From assembly GCF_045679555.1 (NCBI RefSeq), contig NC_092115.1, positions 36,836,728 to 36,900,727 of the forward strand: a DNA stretch of 64,000 nucleotides, read 5' to 3'. The notes under the pieces are model-generated. The model did not search any database and was not told the DNA's origin. It saw only the letters and a program-made list of their open reading frames with translations. This DNA is from Salvelinus alpinus (taxonomy: Eukaryota > Chordata > Actinopteri > Salmoniformes > Salmonidae). The position numbers were made by a program, and so were the translations under genes. Of this stretch, positions 1 to 12,864 are shown in pieces (within the stretch, counting starts at the first letter, position 1; each line of letters opens with the position of its first letter).

Positions 1-224
1 TTCAATATGGGTCACTGAATAACCCTTTGAATTAACATTTGTACGGTTCTTCATTACACTGACAGAGCCAAAGGGTTTTCATTACACTGTAAAAAAAAAT
101 CATGGCTACTAGTTGCAATGAAAATACAGTAAATATACAACACATTGCTGTATTTTTAGAGCTGGATTAAGGTATTACTTCTATAAGGGGCAGTATGCTG
201 CCATATTATGATTACTTGAAAGAC

Positions 225-300
225 AACCTCTCTTGGGATTTGAACTCACAACCTGTCAGTTGCCAGGAACCTGACTTTCCTGCTAGGCCACCAGCTCTGT
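225..300 (-). repeat. tRNA-derived SINE head
   Basis: Read on the minus strand this stretch has a pol III A-box-like TGGCCTAGCAGG (near 280-291) and a B-box-like GTTCAAATCC (near 236-245) at tRNA-like spacing, within a degenerate tRNA-like fold. The CCA-adjacent acceptor stem is not convincing, so a SINE head is more likely than a working tRNA gene. The body and tail of the element are not recognisable. Confidence 0.55.
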
Positions 301-354
301 GGGTATTATAGATATTGCTAAATAATTAGAACCAACAGATATTTTGTAATTTGT

Positions 355-545
355 CACTATGGTAGAACCCTTTTGGGTGCCACATAGAACCGTTAGATTT
401 TTTAGAACCCTCTCACAATGAACCCTGTTTTTTTTGTCCCTGTAGGGGAATCAAATTGGGTTCTCCATAGAACCCTCTCCATAGAACCCTCTCATGAAGA
501 GCCCTCTGGTTCCAGGTAGAACCAATGACAGTTTCTGCAATTATA
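355..545. repeat. Degenerate AGAACCCT fold-back repeat
   Basis: Repeated AGAACCCT/AGGGTTCT words occur in both orientations, for example TAGAACCC at 364 and several copies at 402-530. A better preserved member of the same kind of repeat lies at 63380-63635. It is probably a decayed palindromic, non-autonomous element. The rest of 1-680 shows no gene. Confidence 0.45.
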
Positions 546-680
546 CTTATATGATACTTCAGATGCGCTTATGGCACATACTACATTTTTCTACCCAATA
601 TATTATATATAAGGTACAATCATTACTGCACTTTGAAATGTAGATGGTGGCAATGTGCTGGTTAGGGTCCATTACCATAT

Positions 681-3600
681 TTATTTTTTTATTTTTTATT
701 TCACCTTTATTTAACCAGGTAGGCAAATTGAGAACACGTTCTCATTTACAATTGCGACCTGGCCAAGATAAAGCAAAGCAGTTCGACACATACAACAACA
801 CATAGTTACACATGGAGTAAAACAAACATACAGTCAATAATACAGTGAAAAATAAGTCTATATACAATGTGAGCAAGTGAGGTGAGATAAGGGAGGCAAA
901 CAAAATATATATATAAATAAAAAAAAATATAAAAAGGCCATGGTGGCGAAGTAAATACAATATAGCAAGTAAAACAATTTTTTTTTTTTTAAACACTGGA
1001 ATGGTTGGTTTGCAGTGGAAGAAAGTGTAAAGTAGAGATATAAATGATGGGGTGCAAAGGAGCAAAATAAATAAATAAATACAGTAGGTAAAGAGGTAGT
1101 TGTTTGGGCTAAATTATAGATGGGCTATGTACAGGTGCAGTAATCTATGAGCTGCTCTGACAGCTGGTGCTTAAAGCTAGTGAGGGAGATAAGTGTTTCC
1201 AGTTTCAGAGATTTTTGTAGTTCGTTCCAGTCATTGGCAGCAGAGAACTGGAAGGAGAGGCGGCCAAAGGAAGAATTGGTTTTGGGGGTGACCAGAGAGA
1301 TATACCTGCTGGAGCGAGTGCTACAGGTAGGTGCTGCTATGGTGACCAGCGAGCTGAGATAAGGGGGGACTTTACCTAGCAGGGTCTTGTAGATGACCTG
1401 GAGCCAGTGGGTTTGGCGACGAGTATGAAGCGAGGGCCAGCCAATGAGAGTGTACAGGTCGCAGCGGTGGGTAGTATATGGGGCTTTGGTGACAAAACGG
1501 ATGGCACTGTGATAGACTGCATCCAATTTATTGAGTAGGGTTTTGGAGGCTATTTTGTAAATGACATCACCGAAGTCGAGGATTGGTAGGATGGTCAGTT
1601 TTACAAGGGTATGTTTGGCAGCATGAGTGAAGGATGCTTTGTTGCGGAATAGGAAGCCAATTCTAGATTTAACTTTGGATTGGAGATGTTTGATGTGAGT
1701 CTGGAAGGAGAGTTTACAGTCTAACCAGACACCTAGGTATTTGTAGTTGTCCACATATTCTAAGTCAGAGCCGTCCAGAGTAGTGATGTTGGACAGGCGG
1801 GCAGGTGCAGGCAGCGATCGGTTGAAGAGCATGCATTTAGTTTTACTTGTATTTAAGAGCAATTGGATGCCACGGAAGGAGAGTTGTATGGCATTGAAGC
1901 TCGCCTGGAGGGTTGTTAACACAGTGTCAAAAGAAGGGCCAGAAGTATACAGAATAGTGTCGTCTGCGTAGAGGTGGATCAGAGAATCACCAGCAGCAAG
2001 AGCGACATCATTGATGTATACAGAGAAGAGAGTCAGTCCAAGAATTGAACCCTGTGGCACCCCCATAGAGACTGCCAGAGGCCCGGACAACAGACCCTCC
2101 GATTTGACACACTGAACTCGATCAGAGAAGTAGTTGGTGAACCAGGCGAGGCAATCATTAGAGAAACCAAGGCTGTCGAGTCTGCCGATGAGGATGTGGT
2201 GATTGACAGAGTCAAAAGCCTTGGCCAGGTCAATGAATACGGCTGCACAGTATTGTTTCCTATCGATGGCGGTTAAGATATCGTTTATGACCTTGAGCGT
2301 GGCTGAGGTGCACCCATGACCAGCTCTGAAACCAGATTGCATAGCGGAGAAGGTATGGTGGATTCGAAATGGTCGGTAATCTGTTTGTTGACTTGGCTTT
2401 CGAAGACCTTAGAAAGGCAGGGTAGGATAGATATAGGTCTGTAGCTGTTAGGGTCAAGAGTGTCCCCCCCTTTGAAGAGGGGGATAACCGCAGCTGCTTT
2501 CCAATCTTTGGGAATCTCAGACGACACGAAAGAGAGGTTGAAAAGGCTAGTAATAGGGGTGGCAAAAATTTCAGCAGATAGTTTTAGAAAGAAAGGGTCC
2601 AGATTATCTAGCCAGGCTGATTTGTAAGGGTCCAGATTTTGCAGCTCTTTCAGAACATCAGCTGACTGTATTTGGGAGAAAGAGAAATGGGGAAGGCTTG
2701 GGCGAGTAGCAGAGGGGAGGGCAGTGCTGTTGACCGGGGTAGGGGTAGCCAGGTGGAAAGCATGGCCAGCCGTAGAAAAATGCTTATTGAAATTCTCAAT
2801 TATAGTGGATTTGTCGGTGGTGACAGTGTTTCCTATCTTCAGTGCAGTTGGAAGCTGGGAGGAGGTGTTCTTATTCTCCATGGACTTTACAGTGTCCCAG
2901 AACTTTTTTGAATTTGTGTTGCAGGAAGCAAATTTCTGCTTGAAAAAGCTAGCCTTGGCTTTTCTAACTGCCTGTGTATATTGGTTTCTAGCTTCCCTGA
3001 AAAGTTGCATATCACGGGAGCTGTTCGATGCTAATGCAGAACGCCATAGGATGTTTATCTGTTGGTTAAGGGCAGTCAGGTCAGGAGAGAACCAAGGGCT
3101 ATATCTGTTCCTGGTTCTAAATTTCTTGAATGGGGCATGCTTATTCAAGATGGTGAGGAAGGCATTTAAAAAAAATATCCAGGCATCCTCTACTGACGGG
3201 ATGAGATCAATATCCTTCCAGGATACCTCGGCCAGGTCGATTAGAAAGGCCTGCTCGCTGAAGTGTTTCAGGGAGCGTTTGACAGTGATGAGTGGAGGTC
3301 GTTTGACCGCTGACCCATTACGGATGCAGGCAATGAGGCAGTGATCGCTGAGATCTTGGTTGAAAACAGCAGAGGTGTATTTGGAGGGCAAGTTGGTTAG
3401 GATGATATCTATGAGGGTACCCGTGTTTACGGAATTGGGGTGGTACCTGGTAGGTTCATTGATAATTTGTGTGAGATTGAGGGCATCAAGCTTAGATTAT
3501 AGGATGGCTGGGGTGTTAAGCATGTTCAAATTTAGGTCGCCTAGCAGCACGAGCTCTGAAGATAGATGGGGGGCAATCAGTTCACATATGGTGTCCAGAG

Positions 3601-3830
3601 CACAGCTGGGGGCAGAGGGTGGTCTATAGCAGGCGGCAACGGTGAGAGACTTGTTTTTAGAGAGGTGGATTTTTAAAAGTAGAAGTTCAAATTGTTTGGG
3701 AACAGACCTGGATAGTAAAACAGAACTCTGCAGGCAATCTTTGCAGTAGATTGCAACACCGCCCCCTTTGGCCGTTCTATCTTGTCTGAAAATCTTGTAG
3801 TTGGGGGCATGGCATATTTGGGGGCATGGT
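681..3830 (-). mobile_element. 5'-truncated LINE, family 1, copy 1
   Basis: A non-LTR retrotransposon on the minus strand. Its 3' end (about 681-790, ending in an ACCTGGTTAAATAAAGG-type tail) and coding region match the intact copy at 46391-50030 throughout. The match stops near 3830, inside the endonuclease domain, so about the first 600 bases of the ORF and the 5' UTR are missing. This is the usual outcome of incomplete target-primed reverse transcription. Its divergence from the other copy indicates an older insertion. Confidence 0.9.
1125..3391 (-). pseudogene. Broken LINE ORF (endonuclease remnant plus RT)
   Basis: Two overlapping minus-strand frames, 2285-3391 and 1125-2342, together encode the C-terminal part of the endonuclease (SDHC motif near 3345) and the reverse transcriptase with FIDLAKAFDSVNHHIL, SMGVPQGSILG and YADD. 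Compared with the intact copy, a one-base deletion near 2360 shifts the frame between the two, and a CAA-to-TAA change near 3500 stops translation upstream. RT core motifs survive within the second frame, but no full protein can be made. Confidence 0.85.
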
Positions 3831-4141
3831 CTAAAATAGGTTGTATTTGGTTATAAATCAAACAAAGTCCTATATCATGCTGTTTGCTACACAGGAAAGA
3901 ATAAACTCCAAGCTGGCAATTTCAAAATGAATGCTAGTGATGGAACAATTGATTGTTTGACATATCTGTGTTTATGGATTGATTCTGACTGATATTTTGG
4001 AAAGCATATTGATTAGGCTGAAACACCTGCATTTTGGAGCTGCCTTACTCAAGAAAGCAAAAAGAGACCATATTTGTATGCGGCTTTATTAACTCAATGA
4101 AAATGTTTTGACATTGTTGGCAAACTGATATGTGACGCATA

Positions 4142-5304
4142 TTAATTCCAAAATAACATGGTTCTCAAAACAGATGGAGCTCTGCCCTGAATAACGGAAG
4201 AAGAACTGTCTAAGGCGCTTCTCCCAGCTGCCACTGATTCCATCACAAACAGGATCCTGTGATTCACAATAAGGTTTTGGAGTTCATCAACAATATGACG
4301 GGATGTAGTGCGAACTCTCCCCTTGGAGATGACTTCCTTCAATCTCTTCAGAAACCTGCTGTATTCCTGTTAGATTTACAAAATCCAGGATTTGTTGTGT
4401 TCACAACATCAGTGATGGATTCAGCACTCACTGAAGCATCCCTCATTTCAATAGTTGTGCTTCTTACAATAGGACAATTATCGATTGGCAACTCGACTGG
4501 AATCCCTGGAAGCGTCAATGTTTCAAATGGGTCCTCTGACCTGAAAAGTTTTGAGGAAGAGCTTGATAGGGAGGAGGTAGTTCTGGGTGGACGATACTCT
4601 AGCTCTTCATTGCCTTCATACTGAGCCATCTCTACACTTTCCAACATAGTTCCCACTATGTTAGGAAGTTGGGTGAGCTTACCTGAGGTATTCATCTCTT
4701 CAGACCTCGACATTTCATTCTGAACAATGACCAAGATCTGACTGAGACTTCTTTTGGTATCAGCCATGATAGCAATGATTTTGGCAACTGTTTTCTTATG
4801 CTGAAAGAAAAAATACCCCAGCTTTCTCTTCAGACTCTGGACAAAAGTATGTGCTACAGACCACAGCTTAATCTCAGACACAACACCAAATTGTGAGTCT
4901 GTGGATGAAGTCTCTGAATCTTTTGAACCCTGAAGAAGCTCAGAGCCTGTAAGCCAGAGGACTGGTCTGGAACAGGCTTTTCACACCATCTACTGATTTC
5001 AACAACATCAAAGACTGTTGTTTTTGTACTCATGGAGGAAGTACTGGGGGTGCCCTGTAAAATTAAATGTAAAAAATCAGACTGGTTGATGCTGACCCCA
5101 CTGCAAAGTGACTTGGTGTTGTGAGAACTCACTGTGGTTGAAAAACATCTCATTGATTTCTTGAGGACTCTTCCCACTCATTGAGTGGTTTTGCTCTGAA
5201 ATTCCAAATAACTCCATCTGAGGAAATGTACAAGCTCTGTAATGTTGAGGACCTAAAAGAATATATATTCTATAGCCAGGCCATAATGCTGTCCACCAAT
5301 TCAT
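4142..5304 (-). pseudogene. Uncharacterised coding-like region, broken
   Basis: I do not recognise a family. Coding-like peptide appears in several minus-strand frames: 5133-5304, 4854-5054, 4348-4881 and 4142-4342. The 177-residue frame at 4348-4881 is the longest. It has a basic N-terminal part, an acidic/serine-rich middle (TTSSLSSSSSK) and no stop. A short intron with canonical ends could lie at 5055-5132 (GTGAGT donor, TTTTACAG acceptor), but the joined phase soon hits a stop. Peptide continuity shifts frame near 4900 and near 4345. The simplest reading is a decayed multi-exon gene or a mobile-element gene. A functional gene with unusual splicing is not excluded. Confidence 0.4.
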
Positions 5305-5539
5305 GGCTGCAATGGTTTCCTCGGATTACATTTTCCCATCAGAGGAAGACCACTCTTCTGACTTCTGACGTAAGATCAGAATCCAGCTGACAACTCCTGA
5401 TGAGCTGGCTGCATTCCCTGGCCGTCCAGGATGTTTGCTTGCCTGACCTATTAGGTGTGTGTACTCGGACAGCGATGCAGCCTGGTTCGCTGCGGACTTG
5501 CCTTTAAAGCTTGTGGTTGTGAACAGGCGGCTTCTCATG

Positions 5540-5929
5540 TTGTTTATAAGGCTGGATAGGAACTGCTGGTGAGAATGTTCTAATTTTCACTGAAGGAGAC
5601 TGATCCCAGTCCTCCCTATTTTGCAGCCTCCAGTGTTTTTGCTACCGCCAGAGAGAAGACAGGAAAGAAACCACCATTTACCTACCTCTAGGTTGCTGTA
5701 CATATTTATTTGGTTTTTCATTCTATCGTTTTTCATGGAACGTTTGTGGTAATGAAATATAATTTGTTTAGAAGTTATCAGAATACATTTTCCAGGAATA
5801 GTTTTACCAGCGCCGTGCAATGCTCCCTCTAATTGTTTTCATCACTGAGCAAATGTCAGGTCTGCTGAGCGCAAACTTGAAAGTCGTGTAAATTCTGTGC
5901 AACTTCCAGTGCGCATTTACTGTGAAAAT
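5540..5929. other. No gene seen
   Basis: AT-rich sequence without a supported ORF or repeat signature. The 77-residue minus ORF at 5587-5820 shows no domain or codon signature and is probably chance. Confidence 0.4.
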
Positions 5930-6170
5930 CAAATCAAATCCAATTTTATGTGTCACATGCGCCAAATACAACAGGTGTAGAAATGCTTACTTACAAGCCC
6001 AACAATGCAGTTTTAAGAAAAATAAAATAAAATAAATAAAAGTAACAAATAATTAAAGAGCAGCAGTAAAATAACAATAGCGAGGCTATATACAGGGGGT
6101 ACCGGTACAGAGTCAATGTGCGGGGGCACCGGGCTGTACCCGCTTTAAGTTAGTTTTAACAGTGTTCAAG
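5930..6170 (-). repeat. LINE family 3 tail fragment
   Basis: Starts AAATCAAATCAAATCCAATT and contains the GAAATGCTTACTTACAAGCCC and TACAGGGGGTACCGGTACAGAG words typical of a very common fish LINE 3' end. Related tails occur at 25567-25683 and 33990-34110, and longer pieces at 12190-12860 and 36195-37775. Only the terminal, non-coding part is present. Confidence 0.65.
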
Positions 6171-6254
6171 GAGGCTACTGTGGTTATGTGATCATAATGT
6201 AGGCCTACCAGTCTGGCTTCCATCAAAAACAATGGAGAAAATGCATCCTATAAC

Positions 6255-6662
6255 ATTATTATTTTACCCCTTTCTCTCCCCAATTGGTAGTAGTTACTGT
6301 CTTGTCTCATCACTGCAACTCCCGTACAGACTCGGGAGAGGTGAAGGTCGAGAGTCATGCATCCTCCGAAACACAACCCAACCAAGCCACACTGCTTTTT
6401 GACACAACGCCAGCTGCACCAATGACCTAGCGACCTGGTCAGCGTGCACTGTGCCCTGCCCGCCACAGGAGTCACTAGTGCACGATGAGACTAGGATATC
6501 CCTGCTGGCCAAACCCTCCCTAACCTGGACAATTGTGGGTCGCCCCATGAGCCTCCCAGTCAAGGCCGGCTGCGGCAGAGCCTGGGCTCAAACCCAGAAT
6601 CTCTGGTGGCACAGCTAGCACTGCGATGCAGTGCCTTAGACCACTGCGCCACCTGGGAGGCT
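6255..6662 (-). repeat. Long tRNA-derived SINE, minus copy
   Basis: The same element as 13426-13866 but in opposite orientation. The head (6600-6662 on the minus strand) carries TGGCGCAGTGGTCTAAGGCA and a GGTTTGAGCCC-like B box. The body includes GACTCGGGAGAGG and the terminal CCAATTGGTAGTAGTTACTG. About 400 bases are present, with small internal differences from the other copy. Confidence 0.75.
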
Positions 6663-8040
6663 ATCCCATAAAATTTTAACATCTGTTCTATCGTTCAGCC
6701 TACAGTAGAAGCCAATGTGTGGTGTTCAATGTAGGCCTATTACATTCCATGAGACTTTCGAAAGAAACATGCAGGGCTTGACACTAACCTGTTTATTCAC
6801 TTGTCCTTCAGGCAAGGATGTGACTGAAAATGTTGTTGTTTGATGCAAGAAACCACTTCAGAAAACAAAATGCATCATTATTCACAGAGAATCAGACAAA
6901 TTATGCTACCCTCTGCCTATTAGCTACTTAGCTTATTCAAGCCTGTCTTAAAAATAAAACACTGCCCCTTTAAGAAAAAAAAGAAGCTCTTTACTTGACT
7001 GGCTTCTCAAAGATGTCTAGAAATATACACGTTTTGTGCTCTTGTAGGAAGCAATCAGTCCCCCATTGCTGACACAAATGATCTATAACTGGGCTAATAA
7101 CCCACTAACTAGCGAAGGACATGAACAAATGTACAAAGGTGCACACATTGCTACATGCAGCTCTCACTTTGATCTCAAAACAAGCGCATCTACTCACGAC
7201 CGCTCATGCTGTAAAAACAGTCCAGTTCAAAGTGAATGGCACAGATCCCCATATGGCAATGGTCTATTTGCATATAGACCTACTGCAGCTCTGATTGGTT
7301 ATAGCGCACCGGTCTGTGTAGAGTACGGGCCTGAGTCATGCCTGTCAGTGCAATAGAATCCTACTCTGATGTGTTCTGTCTACAACAAAATCTCTTGCAT
7401 AGTTCGTGTTGCATGTTAAGTCTTGCATAGTTAGTTTTGTTTTGGTATGTTGCTATAAAAGTGGTTAATATTGCGTTGATTCGATCACAATTACTACAGT
7501 AATGGGAAACGTTGATATTGTTAACTAATGGGGAAAATTCTAGAAAGGTAAGTGAAGTTCAATCTCATGCTTCTTTGTGAGTGCTATTTCTTCTGTGCTG
7601 CAGTCCCGGGGAGCCGTGCACCCACGCAAGCACGCGCGCTACTTAGAGGTAACATTGGCTCCATGTATTTTCAAAATACATGAGGTGAGGGATCCCACCC
7701 AGCTGTCACCCTGGCCTGATATTGCATATATTGGCTTCACTATCTAGCTACTTCCCATCCTTCCCTCTCCTGCTAGACAGCAGTGCTTGCCAAGCGGGAG
7801 GGAAGTTGTGCCCCATGGTAGTGCTGTGTTCTTGATGCAACACCGTTGCAATGGTAATGTGCATCGGCTTGTTGATGCATTAGCTAATTGGCATGTCACA
7901 GTGACATCCAAATGGTGCCCAATACTAAAAGTTATTTCTCCATCACCCATCGAAATAAACAACACTTTCTTTTGCAAGTTTTAACTACCGCCATGCTGAT
8001 GTTATTGCCAGCTAACCAGCATAAATTAGCTGGCTGGGAA
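6663..8040. other. No gene seen
   Basis: Short ORFs at 7066-7356 (+), 7744-7977 (-) and 7787-7984 (+) show no recognisable domain. Two of them overlap on opposite strands. No repeat family was recognised with confidence. Confidence 0.35.
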
Positions 8041-8049
8041 GGGCTCATC

Positions 8050-8240
8050 AGGACGACTGACTGACCCTAAAAAAAATGTTTACAGTATTTTTTATTAACA
8101 ATAATAAATCAATACAAAGGTACATGGGAAACACAAATATACATAAAGAGTATACAAAGGACAGTTGGGCTAGGGGGTAAAATAACACATTACACAAATA
8201 CCATAAAGCCTGTTCAACTCTGACCCCCTCTGGTGGCATT
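8050..8240 (-). repeat. Possible LINE 3' end
   Basis: Minus-strand sequence ends in a run containing AATAAAAAATACTG after a segment rich in TTTGTATATTTGTG-like words, resembling the 3' UTR of a fish LINE. It could belong to the L1-like remnant at 9500-10270 if the sequence between was inserted later. The evidence is weak. Confidence 0.3.
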
Positions 8241-9060
8241 TTCTAATTTATGCATAATATTTTATTCTACCCTTAAAGTACATTTTGGTTTCAAAACTAT
8301 AAGTCCTACAAACACATGCTTAATACTGTTAGAAAGGTAAGAAAAATGTGACTACTACAGAGCCTGAGATATAGCAGACCCCAAAAAGCTGATACTTAGA
8401 GAATAAGATAATTGAAAGTCTAAGTTTTAGAGAAAATATGTCAACAATCACTGTTCCAAAAATTATTTTAAATAATGACCAAAAATTGTTGGATCTAATG
8501 GTGGCACACTAAACATGCGCAAATTCCCATTGAAACACAGTGCAATGATTGTGCAATGTGCCATACATTCATTTTTCGTCTTACAGGAATTATATACATA
8601 TGAGGAGAAAGATGAAGTCTCTTCCTATCCATTGACGCAAACATATCCTCCGTCTGATTCCTAGTTCGTCCAATAGATAGCAGTAGGAGAGCACATGACG
8701 TCTCTTAGCCACCGCTTTGGGTAGTGAGTCACTGTGCCAAAATGGCTGAACAGAATTTCAAGCCTGACATCTTAAAATGACCATAGCAATCAGGGCTTTC
8801 AATATATGGAGTTAAAAATAAAAAAAACACAGACAGGTGAAGAAACTTCAAACCTCTTTTCCCATTCACTTTTCAAATTGTAAACGATGAGCTAGCTAAA
8901 AGGCGCATGTGGATGGAGAAGGAAATGCATTGCGAATGACCATCAGGGTGTATGTACCCTTTCCATGCATACTAGATGTTTGCACTTTTGGTGACTTGAC
9001 CTACATTTACATACTCTGTGAATATGTCCATAGCGCATGATTTACAGTATGGCCTTTATG
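8241..9060. other. No gene seen
   Basis: AT-rich, non-coding, with no supported ORF. No repeat could be assigned. Confidence 0.35.
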
Positions 9061-9098
9061 GGGGGCGGGGGGGGGGGGGGGGGGGGGGGTGGGGTTAT
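9060..9098 (+). repeat. Poly-G tract
   Basis: An almost pure G run interrupted by single C and T bases. It could form a G-quadruplex. Runs like this are also prone to sequencing and assembly error. Confidence 0.85.
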
Positions 9099-9150
9099 TC
9101 TTCTGACATTGCCGGCAGTAAGATTTGAGTTAGATTTTCAAAAAGACAAG

Positions 9151-9317
9151 GCCTGTAGCTTTGAAATGCTATGTCACTATAGCTGTAGCCTATAGCTTTG
9201 AAATGCTATGTCACTATAGTTGTAGCCTGTAGCTTTGAAATGCTATGTCACTATAGCTGTAGCCTGTAGCTTTAAAATGCTATGTCACTATAGCTGTAGC
9301 CTGTAGCTTTAAAGTTA
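9151..9317 (+). repeat. 37-bp tandem repeat, about 4.4 copies
   Basis: The word GCCTGTAGCTTTGAAATGC recurs with starts at 9151, 9188, 9225, 9262 and 9299, an exact 37-bp period. Units differ by a few substitutions (GCCTATAG, TTTAAAATG). The last unit is partial. Confidence 0.9.
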
Positions 9318-9499
9318 TATGTTTGGTACCGCCCAAACTCACCAGGCACTGTACAGGGCCCAAAACAACCGCTCAGAGTTTAACATAAGGGACACATTCA
9401 TCATTTTAACAGCTTTTTTGTTGGTAGAGTATTAAATTGCCTTAAAATATTGTTACATTTATTTTTGTAAAGTAAGACAACTTTTTTTTTGTAAATGTA

Positions 9500-10270
9500 C
9501 CTTTGTGAATATTACATTTGGCCAAAAGAATAATTCAATGAATTATGAATTTTTACAAATGATTTCTATCGTAGGTCAAAGAATCCAAGCAGTAACTCTC
9601 ACCATAATAGGGTAATATCTTCCTAAATATGATCAATTATAAATCTACTGATGTCTTGCCACAGATTCTTTACATGAATACAATGCCAAAATAGATGTAA
9701 CACTGTCTCTGGGTGGTTGTTACAAAAGGTAGAATTTGAGTTTGTCTTTTTAACATTTCATATAGTGGTTGGCAGAATAATATGTATGAATCATTTTAAA
9801 AGAAACTTCCAAGATTTTGTTAATAAGTAGGTATGTGTGAGGCAACATCACAATTTTTTTTCCAACAGATGTTATCAAAAAAAAGATTCCAGTAATGCAT
9901 GACATAAGGTATAGATACATCCTGTTGAAACAAGGCATGAATGGCTCTATTGTTTTTGTATGGACCAAAAGAAAAAAATATATTTCCCATTGGTGATGAG
10001 TCAACAGGGTTAATGGAAGGTACGGTGAGGGTCAGGTCTTGACACGTTCCTGAATAATAAATCAACACCTCTGGGAATGGGATCAAAAACGATTGCAAAA
10101 TCTTTAGGTGTTACAGGGATCTTGTAGAGTGATAAGAATTCCTCATAAATACGTTTAAAAAAACTGCATTTACAAGTTGGCTCACCAATAGGATATTATT
10201 TTGGAACCAACAGGGCTAAAATGTAGGAAGCCTCTAGACTTTTGATCCTTAGTAATGGTTATGCCTAAAT
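9500..10270 (-). mobile_element. L1-like LINE ORF2 C-terminal remnant
   Basis: The minus-strand frames at 9750-10004 and 9820-10098 overlap and encode pieces such as DPVDSSPMGNIFF, VMHYWNLFFDNI and EVSFKMIHTYYSANHYM. These resemble the region after the reverse transcriptase of fish L1-type elements. Frames alternate, so it is inactive. No catalytic motif is retained in this fragment. Confidence 0.6.
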
Positions 10271-10517
10271 ATGTAAGTTCTTCTTTCACTGGAATACCAC
10301 AGTATTTGTATTTGCATTTATTATGGATCCCCATTAGCTGCTGCCAAAACAGCAGCTACTCTTCCTGGGGTCCAGCAAAATTAAGGCAGTTTATACAATT
10401 TTAAAAACATTACAATACATTCACAGATTTCACAACACACCGTGTGCTCTCAGGCCCCTAGTCCACCACTACCACATATCTACAGTACTAAATCCATGTG
10501 TATGTATAGTGCGTATG

Positions 10518-10672
<155 letters not shown>

Positions 10673-11230
10673 GCTTCACAGTCCCCGCTGTTCCATAAGG
10701 TGTTTTTTATCTGTTTTTTAAATCATATTTTACTGCTTGCGTCAGTTACTTGATATGGAATAAAGTTCCATGTAGTCATGGCTCTATGTAGTACTGTGTG
10801 CCTCCCATAGTCTGTTCTGGACTTGGGGACTGTGAAGAGACCTCTTCTGGCATGTTTTGTGGGGTATGCATGGGTGTCCGAGCTGTGTGTCAGTAGTTTA
10901 GACAGACAGCTCGGTGCATTCAACATATCAATACCTCTCATAAATAAAAGTTTCAGCCAGGAGAGATTGACATGCATATGATTAATATTACCTCTGTGTA
11001 CATCCAAGGGCCAGGCATGCTGCCCTGTTCTGAGCCAATTGCAATTTCCCTAAGTCCTCTTTTGTGGCACTTGACCACACGACTGAACAGTAGTCAAGGT
11101 GCGACAAAACTAGGGCCTGTAGGACCTGCCTTGTTGATAGTGTTGTTAAGAAGGCAGAGCATTGCTTTATTATAGACAGACTTCTCCCCATCTTAGCTAC
11201 TACTGCATCAATATGTTTTGACCATGACAG

Positions 11231-11914
11231 TTAACAATCTAGGGTTACTCCAAGCAGTTTAGTCATCTCAACTTGCTCAATTTCCACATTATTTATTACA
11301 GGATTTAGTTGAGGTTTAGGGTTTAGTGAGTGTTTTGTTCCAAATACAATGCTTTCAGTTTTAGAAATATTTATGGCTAACTTATTCCTTGCCACCCACT
11401 CTGAAACTAACTGCAGCTCTTTGTTGAGTGTTGCAGTCATTTCAGTCGCTGTAGTAGCTGACGTGTATAGTGTTGAGTCATCCGCATACATAGACACTCT
11501 GGCTTTATTCAAAGTCAGTGGCATGTCGTTAGTAAAAATTGAAAAAAGCAAGGGTCCTAAACAGCTACCCCGGGGAATTCCTGATTCTAACTGGATTATA
11601 TTTGAGAGGCTTCCATTAAAGAACACCCTCTGTGTTCTGTTAGACAAGTAAATCTTTATTCACATTATAGCAGAGGGTGTAAAGCCATAACACATACGTT
11701 TTTCCAGCAGCAGACTATGATCGATAATGTCAAAAGCTGCACTGAAGTCTAACAAGACAGCCCCCACAATCATTTGATCATCAATTTCTCTCAGCCAAAC
11801 ATCAGTCATTTGTGTAAGTGCTGTGCTTGTTGAGTGTCCTTCCCTATAAGCATGTTGAAAGTCTGTTGTCAATTTGTTTACTGTGAAATAGCATTGTATC
11901 TGGTGAAACACCAT
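11231..11914 (-). pseudogene. Reverse-transcriptase remnant (family 4 LINE)
   Basis: The minus frame 11660-11914 carries AVLLDFSAAFDIIDHSLLL (RT motif A region). The frame 11231-11647 carries LESGIPRGSCLGPLLFSIF (motif B), MYADDSTLYTS (catalytic YADD) and the palm continuation ending KLLGVTLDC. A frame change near 11650 separates the two. Motif B has an unusual Arg in place of Gln in the PQG motif (PRG). Inactive. Confidence 0.8.
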
Positions 11915-12189
11915 TTTTTCAATAAGTTTACTAAGGGTTGATAACAGGGTTGATAACAGGCTGATTGGTCAGCTATTTGAGCAAGTAAAGGGGGCTTTAC
12001 TATTCTTGGGTAGCGGAATGACTTTAGCTTCCCTCCGTATCTGTTTTTATTAGCCACCCAACTTCTTACAAATTCTATTACTAATAGTCCTGTACAAGGT
12101 ATTTCCATAGCTGGTAAAGAAATTATTATAAACCAACTGGCTGACGAACGACACTTTTTCTGGAAGACGCTAGTCAGATTCCCATATCA

Positions 12190-12860
12190 ATCAATGTGAT
12201 ACTAGAAAAAAAAACATAAGAATATGAAATATGAAATACACAATAAAGTATGTAAGTAAGCATAATATAGACAGGAAATGTTTAAAAAGTCAGTTACAAT
12301 ACTATTTACATGTGCAGGGATACTGGAGTGATGTAGGTAGATATGTATAGGGGTAAGGTGACTAGGCAACAGGATATAAGATAAACAGAGTAGCAGCAGC
12401 TTGCATGTGAGTTGGTGTGCGGGTGTGTAGAGTCAATACAAATGTCTGTGCATATTATGTGTGAGTGAGCAAATGATGGAGTGAGTGTTTGCGTGTGTGT
12501 TGGAGACACAGTGTGTGTGAGTGTGTAGGGCCCTGTGGGTTTGCATAGAGAAAACGGAAATAAAAGGTCAATAGAGATACAAGGTAAACTCGGTCTGTGT
12601 AGCTATTTAGTTAGCTATTTATCAGTCGTATTGCTTGGGGATGGAAGCTGTTCAAGAGGCTGTTGGTGTCAGTCTTGATGCACTGGTTCCTCTTGCCGTG
12701 CGACAGCAAATAAAATAGTCTACGGCTTGGGTGGTTGGGGTCTTTGACGATTTTCCCGGGCTTTCTTTTCTCACTGCCTGATATAGAGGTCTTGAATGGC
12801 AGGGAGCTCGGCCCCAGTAATGTACCGGGCTGTCCACACAACCCTCTTTAGCCCCATGCA
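12190..12860 (-). mobile_element. LINE family 3 fragment
   Basis: Non-coding 3' part of the same family as 36195-36700. Shared words include GGATGGAAGCTGTTCAAGAGG-type and GGCAGGGAGCTCGGCCCCAG, followed by the GTACCGGGCTGTCCACAC region. The minus-strand reading is the sense orientation. It is flanked on the right by the Tc1-like piece at 12865-13016. Confidence 0.6.
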
Positions 12861-12864
12861 ATAT

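Noticed and set aside
2724-3344. 206-residue plus-strand ORF
   Set aside because: It is antisense to the LINE RT/endonuclease region and mirrors its codons. The same kind of shadow appears at 47611-48315 opposite the intact LINE.
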